From Leucaena leucocephala (taxonomy: Eukaryota > Streptophyta > Magnoliopsida > Fabales > Fabaceae), in contig CM073542.1 of the NCBI GenBank assembly GCA_037074615.1, positions 16,632,001 to 16,696,000 on the forward strand: 64,000 nucleotides of DNA. The letters are read 5' to 3'. Positions 33,316-45,365 of the stretch are shown piece by piece. The notes under the pieces are model-generated. The model made no database searches. It worked only from the letters and a program-made list of their open reading frames with translations, and was not told the origin of the DNA. Both the position numbers and the translations under genes were made by a program. The stretch's first letter is position 1, and each line of letters opens with the position of its first letter.

Positions 33316-36300
33316 GTGTCATTTGAAAAGCAAGGAATTTGTCCTTCATCAAGGGGTTTTAGGGCTCCTGGAAATGATTTCAGGAATGCTCTAAAAGAAA
33401 TGAGAAAGCGATATTTAAGCCTCAAATTGTTGTTTTCGTGGAAACTTAGTGTAGTGGACATACTGCTTAAAACGGTTGGTTTATCAATTCCAAATTATGG
33501 AGGAAGCAGTAGGCATGTCAGGGGCATTTGGATAATTTGGGCTGATAACAATATTAGTATTAAGTTGTTAGAAAGGCATAAGCAATATATCCATTGTGAA
33601 GTCACAGGTATGGGGAGGAATGCGTGGCATTTTATTGCTATATATGCTAGCCCAAGAGAATTAGAAAGAAGAGAATTATGGAATAATTTATGGTGTATTT
33701 CCCGACGAACTCAGCTACCTTGGTTGTTGGCAGGGGATTTTAATGATATAACTAGTGCTGAGGAGCAAAGAGGAGGAGGTATGGTGAATGAGTGTAAATT
33801 CTAGAGATTTAGCACTAACATTAATAGGTGCAATCTTATTGACTTAGGGACTGGAGAGGCCAAGTATACTTGGAGAGGGCCTTTAGTACAACATGCCACT
33901 CGGCTCCATAAAAAGCTTGATAGGGCGCTGAGCAACGTAAATTGGAGAAATGCCTTTTCTGAAGCAGTGGCTAAGGTGTGACCTAGGATACAATCGGATC
34001 ACCATTCCTTATTCATATATATCCAACAAGTGCAAGGTTACAGGATGGCCTCGCTATTTCGCTTTGAAGCTATGTGGATCACTCACAAAGAATTCAAGCC
34101 CATGCTGCGAGATAAGTGGAGTGGCAAGAAGGAAGTGTGGACGGAACTTGAGGAGCCAGAAACACATTTAAAGAATTAGAATCACAATGTATTTGGGCAT
34201 ATCGCCAAACAGAAAGAGCAATTATTGCGCAGAATTGAGGGGATACAACGACATCAAAGATACCACGATAGCACTTATTTACAAGAATTCGAAAGGGACC
34301 TTAATGATGAATTAAGGGAGGTGCTCCAGCAGGAAGAGATTCTTTAGTTCCAAAAGGCTCAAATCAATGGTTAAATGATGGGACTGTGATACTTCTTACT
34401 ACCACACAAAAACAATCATCTGGAGAAGGAAGAATAGAATGTCCACTTTAAAGGATGAAAATGGTCAATGGGTTGAAGGAAAGAAAGAGGTGGCCTGTCT
34501 TGTAAATTCCTTAAGGACTTGTTTAAGGAAGAAGTTGCAAACAGGCCCTGGGTTCAAACAAAGCATGGATGGCCTTTAATTGACTCAGAGCAGTGGGTAG
34601 AATTATGTAAAGATATCTCAAGGGAAGAGATAAAGCATGCAATGTTGCCAATGGGAGGTTTAAAATGGGAGACTATGGCTTCCCAGTCATCTTCTTTCAA
34701 AGAAATTAGGAAGTCGTGGGAGCAAGTGTGATCAATTCGGTTAGGAACACGTGGTACAACCTTAAAAGCATTAGAGAAGTGAATAGTATACTTATCTCAC
34801 TTATATCGAAAGTTAGCGCTCCAAAGAAAGTCAACCAGCTTCGACCAATCTCATTATGTAATGTGGTCACTTGTCGAAGATTATTGTAACGAGTTTGAAA
34901 CCAATTTAGCGAAAATGGTTTCCCCATACCAAGTTAGCTTTGTCCCTGGGAGGAACATCCATTACAATGTCATCATTGTAAATGAGATCATACACTCAAT
35001 GAGAAGAAAAAGAGGAAAGAAGGTGTTTATGGCTATTAAAGTGGATTTGGAGAAGGCTTATGACATAATAAGTTGGAAATACATGGAGAATGTACTGAGG
35101 GAGCTCCAATGTCCTGAGGCAATGCTGTTTTCACACCTAATACTCCGATTCTCTGGCATGGAGACAAGTTAGAGGGTTTTAACACTTCTAGAGGGCTAAG
35201 GCAAGCGGATCCCATCTCCCCCTATCTATTTGTGCTTAGCATGGAAAAACACATACATCTAATCCTTGATGGAGTGAGTAAAACAGTGGAGAGGAATAGA
35301 GCAGGTAGTTCTGGCCCCATAATTTTACATATGATGTTTTCTGAAGATCTTGATCTTTTTGCAGAGACGGATATTTCCCAAATTGAAACTATTTTGAAGT
35401 GTTTGCAGGTATTTGGTGACGTGTTAGGACACAAAATTAGCAAGAGAAAACGCATATCTATTTCTCCCCAAATATGAAATAGAGAAGGCGAAAAGAGATA
35501 TGTAGCCTTATAAAGTTTAAAAACATGGATGAATTAGGAAGATATCTAGGAGCTGAAATTTCCTTCCCTAAAAGGAGGAAAGAAAAATACAAGACCATCG
35601 TGGACAGAGTCAAAAGGGTTAAATGGATGGCAGGCATCGAGCTTATCACTAGCAGGCCGCTTAACTCTTGTTAAAGCGGTCACAAGCTCTATGGCCCTGT
35701 ACCCTAAGCAGCATGATCGGGTGCCTCAAGGAATTCTTACAGAAATTGAGGAGGAGCAAAGACGTTTTATATGGGGAGAAGGAAGGACAGATGCGCTGGC
35801 ATGTGGTCGCGTGGAGGGAGTTATGCAAGCCAAAATAGGAAGGGTGGATTGGAATAAAATCTCTGCCATGTATGAATGACGCCTTTATTCTGAAACTTCT
35901 CTGGCGCATGCACCATGGTCCCAATGACTTATGGGTAAGAGTACTAAATGGAAAATATGAAAGAGGGAGGGAGGAGAGAGGAGCTCCAACGGTGCTTCCT
36001 AGTGACTCAAGACTATGGAAGGGGATAGGGAAGATGTGGGACAACTTGTAGTCGAACATCAACAGTGAAAGTAATCAAATCCGATGGAAATTAAATGAAG
36101 ATGGCATGTTTTCTACCTCCAGCATGTACAAATGGCTCAATTAGTCAAACGAGAGCTCGGGAGGAAAGTTTTGGAGACGTGTGGAAACTGAGAGTTCCTA
36201 AATGAGTCAGAGTATTCATATAGCTTGCTGTTCGAACAAGAATTCCTGCAAAACTCTAGAAGAGTAAATGGGATGGAGGGAGTCGAAGATGTGAGATATG

Positions 36301-37200
36301 TAATAAGGAGGAAGTGAGTGCCTTGCATGCATGCTCTAAGAGACTGAAACTATGCGGCTAATATATGGAGGAAAGTTGTGCGAAGGAGGTACTGGAATGT
36401 CTTCTTGAATGCTAACTGGAATCAAAGGTTACTGCAAAATCTGGTTAAAAATTCCAAACTTAATGAGGAGAACAGATGGGATGAAACGTTTGCAATGGGC
36501 TGTTGGTTTATGTGGAAATGGAGGAATTTATTACTTCATGATCATGAATTTGAATTACCCAAAATAGCTGCAGAACTGATATTCAAGCAGCTATATTATT
36601 ATCGGAGATGGGACGATCGAGTGCTTACCGAGGGAAGAAAGTGGTGTTGATAGTCTCTTGGAAGGCGCCGAAAGCAGGTTGGTGCAAGCTGAATGTTGAT
36701 GGCTCTAGTTGGTTGAATGGGGTAGCTAGATGTGGAGGGGTAGTGCGTGGTGATTGTGGGGAATGGATCAAAGGTTTCTCATTAAAACTGGAGAATATGG
36801 AACCACCAGAAATAGAGCCATGGGAAATTCAAAAGGGTATTCAGTTATGCTGGAACTTGGGATTTCGAAAGATAGAAGGGGAGAGCGATACAGCGTTGAT
36901 TATAGAAGATTTGAAGAAAGATGGTTTGGTAGCAGGAAATGAAATAATCACATCAAGCATTAGAGAACTCTTCAAACGAGAGTGGCAGGTAGAATTATCT
37001 CATATCTACACAGAGGGGAACCGATGTGCGGACAAGTTAGCGTCCTTTTGTAACCCCAGCAAGTGCGGAGAAGGATATTATCGGATATACCCCCGATGAA
37101 GTGAATAGTATTTTAGTGGAGGATCGTGGTGGAGTTGGACTCCCTCGTAGGATATGTGCTATGTAGTTTCCTTGGGCTATGGCTAATCTTTTACCAAAAA
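33316..37200 (+). mobile_element. L1-type LINE (B), 5'-truncated
   Basis: A second plus-strand LINE carries most of ORF2 and a 3' end TTTTACCAAAAAAAAG at about 37187-37204, typical of plant L1. It starts abruptly at the beginning of the endonuclease, directly after the zinc-binding tail of LINE A. I did not find a clear target duplication. Confidence 0.85.
33370..37099 (+). pseudogene. LINE ORF2: endonuclease, reverse transcriptase, zf-RVT, RNase H
   Basis: The endonuclease (33480-34020) has GIWIIWADNNISIKLLE, HFIAIYASPRELERRELWN, LLAGDFNDITSAEEQRGG, YTWRGPLVQHATRLHKKLDRA and SDHHSL. RT blocks are VSFVPGRNIHYNVIIVNEII and KVDLEKAYDIISWKY (34930-35080) and LRQADPISPYLFVLSMEKHI (35195-35255). 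The catalytic FADD box is replaced by FSEDLDLFAE (35340), so the Asp-Asp pair is lost. After a zf-RVT part, an intact RNase H frame (36608-37099) has LNVDGSSWLNGVARCGGVVR, GESDTALIIEDL and HIYTEGNRCADKLASF, with the Asp/Glu/Asp pattern mostly kept. Stops elsewhere make it dead. Confidence 0.88.
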
Positions 37201-37204
37201 AAAG

Positions 37205-37498
37205 AATAGAAGATAACAGTGTTAATAGCGTATTCTCTAATCTTTAATATATAATTAATTTAATTAAATTAAAAAAATTAGTTAATTTAATTAATATATT
37301 ATATTTTTTAAAATACTCTAATTATTTTTCTTAACTATCTTCATCCTTCATTCTCTTATTTGATTATTGTTGATAGAGTATTAATATGGATAATTTAAAA
37401 ATAAATTGATAAATATAAAAAATATCTTTTATTTAGTACCAATATCAACTCACTAATTAAGTCTTATATCAAGGACTGAAGGAGTAAAATTAAAGTGT
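37205..37498. other. AT-rich spacer
   Basis: There is no gene. It consists mainly of AATTAATTTAATT-type sequence; a weak inverted similarity between its two ends is not enough to call a MITE. Confidence 0.5.
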
Positions 37499-38664
37499 AA
37501 CATCCCAAATTTTGATACAAATGATTTATAAGAAATTATTGAGGTTAATAGTATTTTTCTGAAATTAAAAAGTTTTAAAGGTGAAATTTTAGAAAAATGA
37601 TAGAAGAAAAAAATAATCATTAAAAATATTTTGATGCTAAAAAAAGTAAAGAAAAATCATGAAATGAGTATTTTGGAGACTCAAAGAAAATTATGGAAGG
37701 GTTTATTTCGCCAAAAGAGGCCTGAATAATTTAATAGATATTTTTAAGAATTAAGGGCCTATTTTTATTGAAAATTCAAGAAAAATAGTTAGGAGTTATC
37801 GTTTACACAAAAATTTTTAGGAAAATTATCTTGTGAGTCAAAGAAGTTATAGAGGAAGAAAATCTTTATTCTACTAAGAGGATTATTTTGAGAAATTTTT
37901 TAATTTTCAGAAAAATAACAAAAAGACTAAAAATGGGTATAAGATAAAGGATGAAGTGTCTTACATGCAAATTATCCATGTGGCCTTTCCTAATGATACA
38001 CATAACCTCCTCACGTGTTTTGAAACATCATACTTTTACCCCTTATAGTATACATTTGGAAGTGTAGTTAATTAGCAAAAATATTACTTTAGCTCAAAAA
38101 TTAAAAATTTACAAGTTAGTCCTAAGGTACTGTTCATGTAGTAAATTTTAGATTCACAGTCCAACTTTAAAAAATCATAACTAATTCTAAAAAATCTTAT
38201 GGATATGACATAAATTTCTACTTGAAGCTTATTCATTTCTCTTTAAAGAAAAAATATAAATTTAGACATTTCTTACAGTTAATTCATTAGAATTTACTAT
38301 TTATTTGGTCAATTCTAGAACTCTCGAATTTTGACCCTTGACTTTGGAAATTCATGTCTCTTAGTACATACATTCAATTGATGTGTGCTATCTATGCATT
38401 TAAAGCTTAGTATGTGTACTACATATCCATCAATTTTTGTGAATTAATTCATTCATTTGCTAGGTCAAACTCGAATCAAAGCAAGACTATTTTAGAGTTG
38501 ACCTATTATGGTTGGTTATAGGAGGGTGAGATTCTAGGGAATGTCAGTAGCAAACATTATCAATCAATTCATACAAGATGAATGAAAGTGTATGACATGC
38601 TTCCTTTAACTTTCTCATGCTTCTAATGACATGTTATCATGCTTAATGCTCACATCAATATACA
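37499..38664 (+). repeat. gypsy-type LTR fragment
   Basis: It starts with GTAACATCCCAAATTTTG and includes GGAGGGTGAGATTCTAGGGA and GTCAGTAGCAAAC near 38530, phrases that recur in opposite orientation in the relic at 5270-7775. No coding sequence is present. It is cut at 38665, where a different LTR begins. Assignment rests on these shared phrases and general resemblance to Tekay-type LTRs. Confidence 0.4.
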
Positions 38665-40336
38665 TGTATTAAACTCTAATATTTTGATGATGACAATTGA
38701 ACAAATATTTTTAAAAAGTATTTTATGACTGATAAAAAATATTTATCCATAAACTTATCGATAAGACAACTTCCTGATAAGCTCTTCGATAAATAGAAAA
38801 CAAATTTCTAAAACGATTAATTTCTCAAGGATATTTATTGAGGACCGATTCGATAAGTTCACTTAAAAATAAGATGTTCGATAAATAGACTATGAAGTAA
38901 ACTCTGAGTCTTTGTTTCTAAAATGATCTCTCTTCGAAGACTTATTGGATAAAATCATTTATTGATAAAGCTTTCGATAAATTTGAATCTGACGCAGTGA
39001 AATATGTGAAGGCATTTATCGATAATAATGATAATCGATAAAGATTTCAAATAGAAATAGATATGTGAAAATATTTTTGAAGAATATTTATGGAAGTCCT
39101 ATTCGATAAATTGGTTTATCAACAAAGTCTTCGATAAATGATGCTTGTTAAATGAATACTCTATTCGATAAATTGGTTTATCAATATTTTCAAAAAGTAT
39201 TTTATGACTGATAAAGAATATTTATCGATAAACTTATCGATAAGACACCTGCTTCATAAGCCCTTCGATAAATAGAAAACAAATTTCTAAAAAGACTAAT
39301 TTCTGAAAGATATTTATTGAGGACCTATTCGATAAGTTCACTTAATAATAAGATATTTGATAAATAGACTATGAAATAAACTCTGAGTCTTTATTTCTAA
39401 AATGATCTCTCTTCGAAGACTTATTCGATAAAATCATTTATTGATAAAGCTTTCGATAAATTTGAAACTGATGCAGTGAAATTTGTGAAGGCATTTATCG
39501 ATAAGAATGACAATGGATAAAGATTTCAAATAGAAATAGATATGTGAAAATATTTTTGAAGAATATTTATGGAAGTCCTATATGATAAATTGGTTTATCA
39601 ATAAAATCTTTGATAAATGATGCTTGTTAAATGAATACTCTATTCGATAAATTGGTTTATCAATATTTTCAAAAAGTATTTTATGACTGATAAAGAATAT
39701 TTATCGATAAACTTATCGATAAGACACTTGTTTGATAAACCCTTCGATAAATAGAAAATAAATTTCTAAAAAGACTAATTTCTGAAAGATATTTATTGAG
39801 GACATATTCGATAAGTTCACTTAATAATAAGATGTTCGATAAATAGACTATGAAGTAAACTCTGAGTCTTTGTTTCTAAAATGATCTCTTTTTGAAGACT
39901 TATTTGATAAAATCATTTATTGATAAAACTTTCGATAAATTTGAAACTGACGCAGTGAAATTTGTGAAGGCATTTATCCAATCATTTATCGATAAGAATG
40001 ATAATAGATAAAGATTTCAAATAGAAATAGATCTGTGAAAATATTTTTGAAGAATATTTATGGAAGTCCTATCCGGTAAATTGGTTTATCAACAAAGTCT
40101 TCAATAAATGATGCTTGTTAAATGAATACTCTATTCGATAAATTGGTTTATCAATATTTTCAAAAAGTATTTTATGACTGATAAATAATAGTTATCGATA
40201 AAGTTATCGATAATGCACCTATTTGATAAGCGATTCAATAAATAGAAAACAAATTTCTAAAAAGATTAATTTATGAAGGATATTTATTGAGGACATATTT
40301 GATAAGTTTACTTAATAATAAGATGTTCAATAAATA
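38665..40336 (+). repeat. SIRE-like LTR head expanded into a 479-bp tandem array
   Basis: It begins TGTATTAAACTCTAATATTTTG then ATGATGACAATTG, matching in inverted form the LTR head at 44999. A unit containing TTTTATGACTGATAAA then recurs at 38724, 39203, 39682 and 40173: periods of 479, 479 and 491, about 3.4 copies, highly similar. Units are full of TTATCGATAA and its decayed forms. The array breaks off at 40336 inside the fourth unit, where RNase H coding sequence starts. Confidence 0.8.
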
Positions 40337-40640
40337 CACAAGTATTATGACTAAAGCAACAACTAAATGATCTGGGAATACATATGGAGGATATACCAAT
40401 TCTCTATGACAATACAAGTACCATCAATTTATCCAAGAATCCGATGCTTCACTCCATAACAAATCACATTGACATAAGATATCATTTTTTGAGATACCAT
40501 GTGCAAAAGAAAAATGTCAGTGTGGAATTCATTCTAGCACATCTATAGCTTGCTGATATATTCACCGAACCATTGGCAAATGATTAGTTCATATACATAT
40601 GAGGAGAATGGGGAATGGTGAATCCCAATAAATTGTAAAG
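40337..40640 (+). pseudogene. SIRE-like copia RNase H remnant
   Basis: The plus strand encodes LKQQLNDLGIHMEDIPILYD, NTSTINLSKNPMLHS, HIDIRYHFLRYHVQKKNVSV, EFILAHL and ADIFTEPLAND, then GEWGMVNPNKL. This is the C-terminal end of Pol of SIRE/Maximus-type copia elements. A stop follows QVL, and another follows AHL. The upstream pol is absent: the block joins directly to the tandem array, so a deletion or recombination has occurred. Confidence 0.85.
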
Positions 40641-41731
40641 TTTTCTTTAATTCCAAATCTCTTTATTTTCTTTCTTATTTAATATTCTTGAAGTTAAAAG
40701 TAACTTAAGCATCAGAGTGTCTAGAAACTTGTTTTGCCATAAAGTTGATAATTATCGATAAAATATTTGATAAGAAGAATTATTGAAGAAAACGGTCAAA
40801 TTTATCGAATTACTTACCCGTAAAATAGTTTATCGATAAATACTTCGATAAATAAGATATATGATTATACTTAATGCATTGAATTTTATCGTTAAACTAC
40901 TAGATAAAGAAATTTATTGAACAACTATTCAAAAAATGATTGATTTTGGTACAATTATCCTTTGAAATTTATTGAAAATCTGTTCGATAAAAGGATTTAT
41001 CAAAATATTCTTCGAAAAGAATGAATTACTCTTAATGTTGTGCAAGTATTTTTTAATGAAATTTATTGAACACCTTATTGATAAAGGGATTTATTGGTAA
41101 ACTATTCGATAAATTGACTTATTTTGAAAAATGATCTTAATGACTAATTCTTCGAGAAAAAATTTATCAAATTGTTATTCGATTAATTTTTCTTTAAAGT
41201 GTTGAAATTTATCGAACATGTTATCGATAAGGGAACTTATCATTAATAAATATGGTATGTTTTGCAAAATGAAAGTGATATCTAATCGAATGACATTTTT
41301 GACAAATTAAATTTTTCCAAGTATTTTTGATAAATTCTTTGCAAGCTTTCAAAACTAGATGTTATTATCAAATAACTTATTGTTAAGAACTCTTATCGAA
41401 GAACTAGTCGATAAATAACTTACCGTTATTTGAATATTATCGATAAGCACTTGGATTATAGTTCTTTCTGAAAAGATTATCGATTAGATTGTAGTTATTT
41501 AAGAAAAATATGATCATTACTATTTAGTTCATCGAATATTTTCTTGAATAATCTTAACCCAGAAAATTCATAACCATTCCTGTAACCTTTCTTTCATAAT
41601 TAAATCGTCCTATAATTTTTCCCCAACGTTCCAAAACCACTTTCACTATAAAACTAGGATTTGCTTCCTTCTCCCAACCGCATCCTAAACATCCTATCTG
41701 TTCATCTATTAATCTCACTAGAGACTAAACT
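40641..41731 (+). repeat. spacer rich in TTATCGATAA palindromes
   Basis: This lies between the RNase H remnant and the env-like frame. It has no long open frame. It has exact TTATCGATAA at about 40750, 40830, 41221 and 41439, and many one-arm forms (TTCGATAAA, TTATCGAA). Its last 100 bases are C/T-rich (41640-41730), with CACTATAAAACTAGG resembling a TATA region before the env-like ATG; a subgenomic promoter is conceivable. Confidence 0.7.
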
Positions 41732-43588
41732 ATGGCAAGGACTAAGATAGCAAAAGTTGGAAAAATGAAGGAGAAACAACAGGCGACTTAAAGCCAAACA
41801 AGAAATCAAAAGGGACAACTTCACTTGCTACACAAATACATTAAGAAAAGATACAGGAAACTGTCAAACAAAGTTCCAAACAAGCTTCAAAAAGGAAAAG
41901 TCATCAATTGGACAATGTCCCTGAAGAATCTGAACACACACACACATTGATGAGAATCTTGGACAGTTGGTCGAGAAGATCACAAAATCTGTAGGAGTTT
42001 CTTCAGGCAAGAAGGGAAAGAAAAAGAAAAATGTGTATTCACAAGGTATATCTGGGTCTCTCTCTCCATCTAACTCTAAACCTTATTCTTCTCTAGTCCT
42101 CCTCAAACCAATCCTCCTCCCTTTCAACATGCTAATTTAGCTATACTTTCCAGTGACATAGATAAGGGAGTACATAAGGGCAAGTTAAAAGCTGATTTTG
42201 CCCATAGAGATTCTACCCAGTAGTTATAGTGGACCTAGAATATTTAAAATACAATGACAAGACCTAACTAGACTTGTCTTATCTTTTGAAATATTACCAA
42301 AACTAGCTAAGAATTGATCTTCCTTACTGCCCAGAGGTTGTTAGGCGCTTCTACTATAATATGCAAATTTTTTATGAATATGGGATGATGAAGAACTAAT
42401 CAATAGTCATCTAATTACTGAATTAAAGGGAGGAAAATTAAGTTAGACTCTAGTACAATAAATCATCTTCTAAACACTCTAGAATTTGAATCTAAACTTG
42501 AGCCATCTATGAGAGATATAATAGATCCTAATGCTTGAGGACAAGTTCTCTGGAGATTTAAAATTTGTACCAAACGAGATGTGTGATAATCACAGGATTA
42601 TCCACTATATCTATTCTAGAAGTATGGTGAACAAGTTTGGAAACTTCACTTGCATGACATAAGAAGACTACATTTTGTTAGCTAAGATCATAAGTGGAAA
42701 AATGATCAATATAGGAACCCTGGTCTTTGAAGGAAAATAAGTTTCTTCTTGTCAAAAACCAGAGCTACTCCAATTCCTTATTCTCAGCTAGTATCCTACT
42801 TTCTTCACTGCAATAATATTGACTATATGGAGAAGGGTGAAAAAGTAGTGAATATTCCAAAATTTGGAGTATAGCATATTCATAAGATGTGAATCTCACT
42901 CCTACTAACAACTGGAGGAAAGAATATTTAGAAAGATATGGGGAAGCAGCAAGTTCAAGAAGAGGATAAATTATCTACTGTATTATATGTTCCCACTACA
43001 CCATCAGCTACAACTTACACAATTATTCATCAACAATTAAAGAATTTTAAAGAAAAGGTTCAATTTCAAATTCTAGAAGGAAACCATAATATTGTGCATA
43101 GTATTGCACAAATGTTGAATGACATTGGAACTAACCTAGAAAATAAGTTAGTTTCTAAAATGGCACAAAAGCATGAAGCAACATGTATAGAAATACAATC
43201 TCTTAAGGAGATTATTGACATCCAAAGGTCTGACATAAGGACTTTGAGTATAGAAGTTATAGATTTAAAAGCCAATATAGCTTCTTCCAATACCGTTTTT
43301 ACTATAAGCGATCTTCTAAGTACTCCTAGATCCCAGACTCAGCCCCTTTCCACTTAGACTCATGTTCCTTTTGCTCTAATACAATTGTCTGACTCTATTT
43401 TCATTGAACAGACTTTCCCTACTTCCTCTAAACCTCAAGCTCCTATCACTGTACCTAGGGATAGAAGAATCAACACAAGTCAGTTTATCCTAATTCATAC
43501 TAATCCTATTATACTACGTCTAGTCCACAGATGCCTTCTAAGATTTTCAACTATACCCAAAGATTTGAATGGGCTCTTAGAGCCTTAG
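41732..43588 (+). pseudogene. env-like / 'plant transposon protein' frame of SIRE-like element
   Basis: It begins MARTKIAKVGK at ATG 41732 and is soon broken by stops. Around 42320-42370 it encodes DLPYCPEVVRRFYYNMQIFY, the signature of the plant transposon-protein domain found in extra reading frames of SIRE-like and related elements. The best open part is 42938-43357 (139 codons). It contains a likely coiled coil (KNFKEKVQFQILEGN to LKANIASSN), then a Pro/Ser/Thr-rich tail to 43588. A sister frame lies at 59169-59855. The role in the element is unknown; no membrane segment was noticed. It is inactive here. Confidence 0.65.
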
Positions 43589-44750
43589 TACAACAATTAA
43601 TTCACTCAATCACTCCCCTTATTTTCTGTAAGGTTATAATCCCAACTTAAGAGAATCAATCTCTTAAGTCTATAGAATAAATAAATAAATATTCACAATC
43701 TCTCTCTCAAAAACTATGTATGATGATAAACACTTAAACTCAATAAATGACAAGTTACATCACAAAGAAACAGACTATATGATAAATTCAGAAGTTGACG
43801 AGTTCATTGGTTGTTTCTTTATCAATATCGAGTCGTTAAATAACATTTACTTTAGTTAGTAGCCGTTAGACTCAGATTTGTAACCATTAGAGTGAAGGCA
43901 ATGTTAGTTATTGGCTAGTAGGTGAGCATTTAATGCTTTATCAGAAGTAGCAAGTTTATGTTGCGCAGTCTTTATCATTTTAAACTCTTAGCCTTTTCTG
44001 TACATATTCAACCTTAAAAGATTTGTTAGTAATTAAAGCATTGACAAAGTGTATAAACCATTAATAATCTAGTCATTACCAAAGATAAAGGACTTAATCA
44101 AGTTTAGATGGCTTTTAGAAAAATATATTGTATTAATAGATTAACTAATCAATTAATTATCATTAATTCAATCAATATTTCAACAATAATTAATTGAACA
44201 ATTAATCTATTAATATAAATTAATTGATTAATTGATTTATATTTGAATTTTCACAAAATTATTTATCACTGATTAATTGAACTGTTAATGGATTAATATT
44301 AACTAATCAATTAATAGAGTTATTTTTGTTCAAAGAAAAAAACTATTCTCAACAAATTAATTGAACATGCAATTGATTAATTGACTTATCTTTTCAATTC
44401 CAGAGAGCTATCTTATGATATTAATCGAACACTTATTCGATTAATAGATACTCATTAATCGATTAACTAAGCTATCTTATGATATTAATCGAACACTTAA
44501 TCGATTAATAGGTACTCATTAATCGATTAATTTATTTTTATTTATAGCATAGAACACTGTCTTGACATTAATCGAATAACCAATCAATTAATTGGTACTC
44601 ATTAATCGATTAACTGTTTGGTTTTTTTAACATCCTTTAAACACAAACACTTTGGATTATTTTAAATAACTTTTGACATCATGTAAGCACATAAATAACT
44701 TAGTCATTATATTACCTTTTGGCATCATCAAAACATTATTAAATCTAACA
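43589..44750 (-). repeat. SIRE-like LTR (second family), leftward
   Basis: Read on the minus strand, it starts TGTTAGATTTAATAATG then TTTTGATGATGCCAAAAGG at 44750 and runs about 1.16 kb. It has TATAAATAAAAATAAATTAA near 44540 and a U5-like end with GAGAGAGATTGTGAATATTT (about 43700) and TTCTTAAGTTGGGAT. Exact TTAATCGATTAA stands at 44455, 44497, 44519 and 44602, with many near copies to 44130. The inner end is uncertain. No internal domain is attached in the right orientation, so it may be a solo LTR or a rearranged piece. Confidence 0.6.
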
Positions 44751-44763
44751 ACTCAGATTTTTC

Positions 44764-45365
44764 TTTATAATCCATTTATCGAAAGTCTTATCGATAAGTG
44801 AACTTATTGAATAGGTCCTCGATAAATATCTTTCAGAAATTAATCTTTTCACAAATTTTTCCATTTATCAAATGACTTATCTAATAGGTGTCTTATCGAT
44901 AAACTTATTAATAAATATTATTTATTAGTCATAAAATACTTTTTGAAAATATTTGCTCAATTGTCATCATCAAAATATTGGAGTATAACATTTTCTCCTT
45001 TTTGATAATGGAAAAACTTAATAGATGAACTACTGATAAAGAATAAAGTTATATAAAGAAATTTTTAATATATAAGTAAAGCAATTAGAATAGAATGATA
45101 GAACTAAAGCAATTGTATTGATAAATAAATCATAGCAGCAATCAAACCAATAATATTCAAAACAAATTCAAGATAAAACACTATGACTGTTGTTGTTCAA
45201 GTTCATCTCAATTCTCCCCTTTTTTTGTCATTTATCAAAAATTGAGTTAGAGAATTGAGGGTTAGTTTAGGTAGTAGGAGGATCGGTTGAGAAGAAGGAA
45301 GCGGAGGGTCAATGGTAGATTTAGGTGGTGGTGGTAGAGAAAGTGACTTGGTAGACTAAGAAAGT
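44764..45365 (-). repeat. LTR head, polypurine tract and env-like tail of a leftward SIRE-like element
   Basis: On the minus strand 45365-45190 encodes a Pro/Ser-rich tail (PPPPKSTIDPPLPSSQP). After a short non-coding part comes a purine run AAAAAGGAGAAAA (about 45012-45000), and then TGTTATACTCCAATATTTTG, an LTR start closely matching 38665. The LTR continues to 44764 and is cut by the other LTR. This is the normal order env-like frame, polypurine tract, 3' LTR, in reverse orientation to the array at 38665. Confidence 0.65.

Noticed and set aside
38665..40336. CRISPR-like array or centromeric satellite
   Set aside because: The host is a plant; units are long, adjacent without spacers, and start with an LTR head, so it is a local expansion of an LTR.
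43351..44755. ACTCA at 43348-43352 and 44751-44755 as a 5-bp target duplication of the leftward LTR
   Set aside because: Placing the edge at 43353 would put env-like coding sequence inside the LTR, so the match is probably chance.
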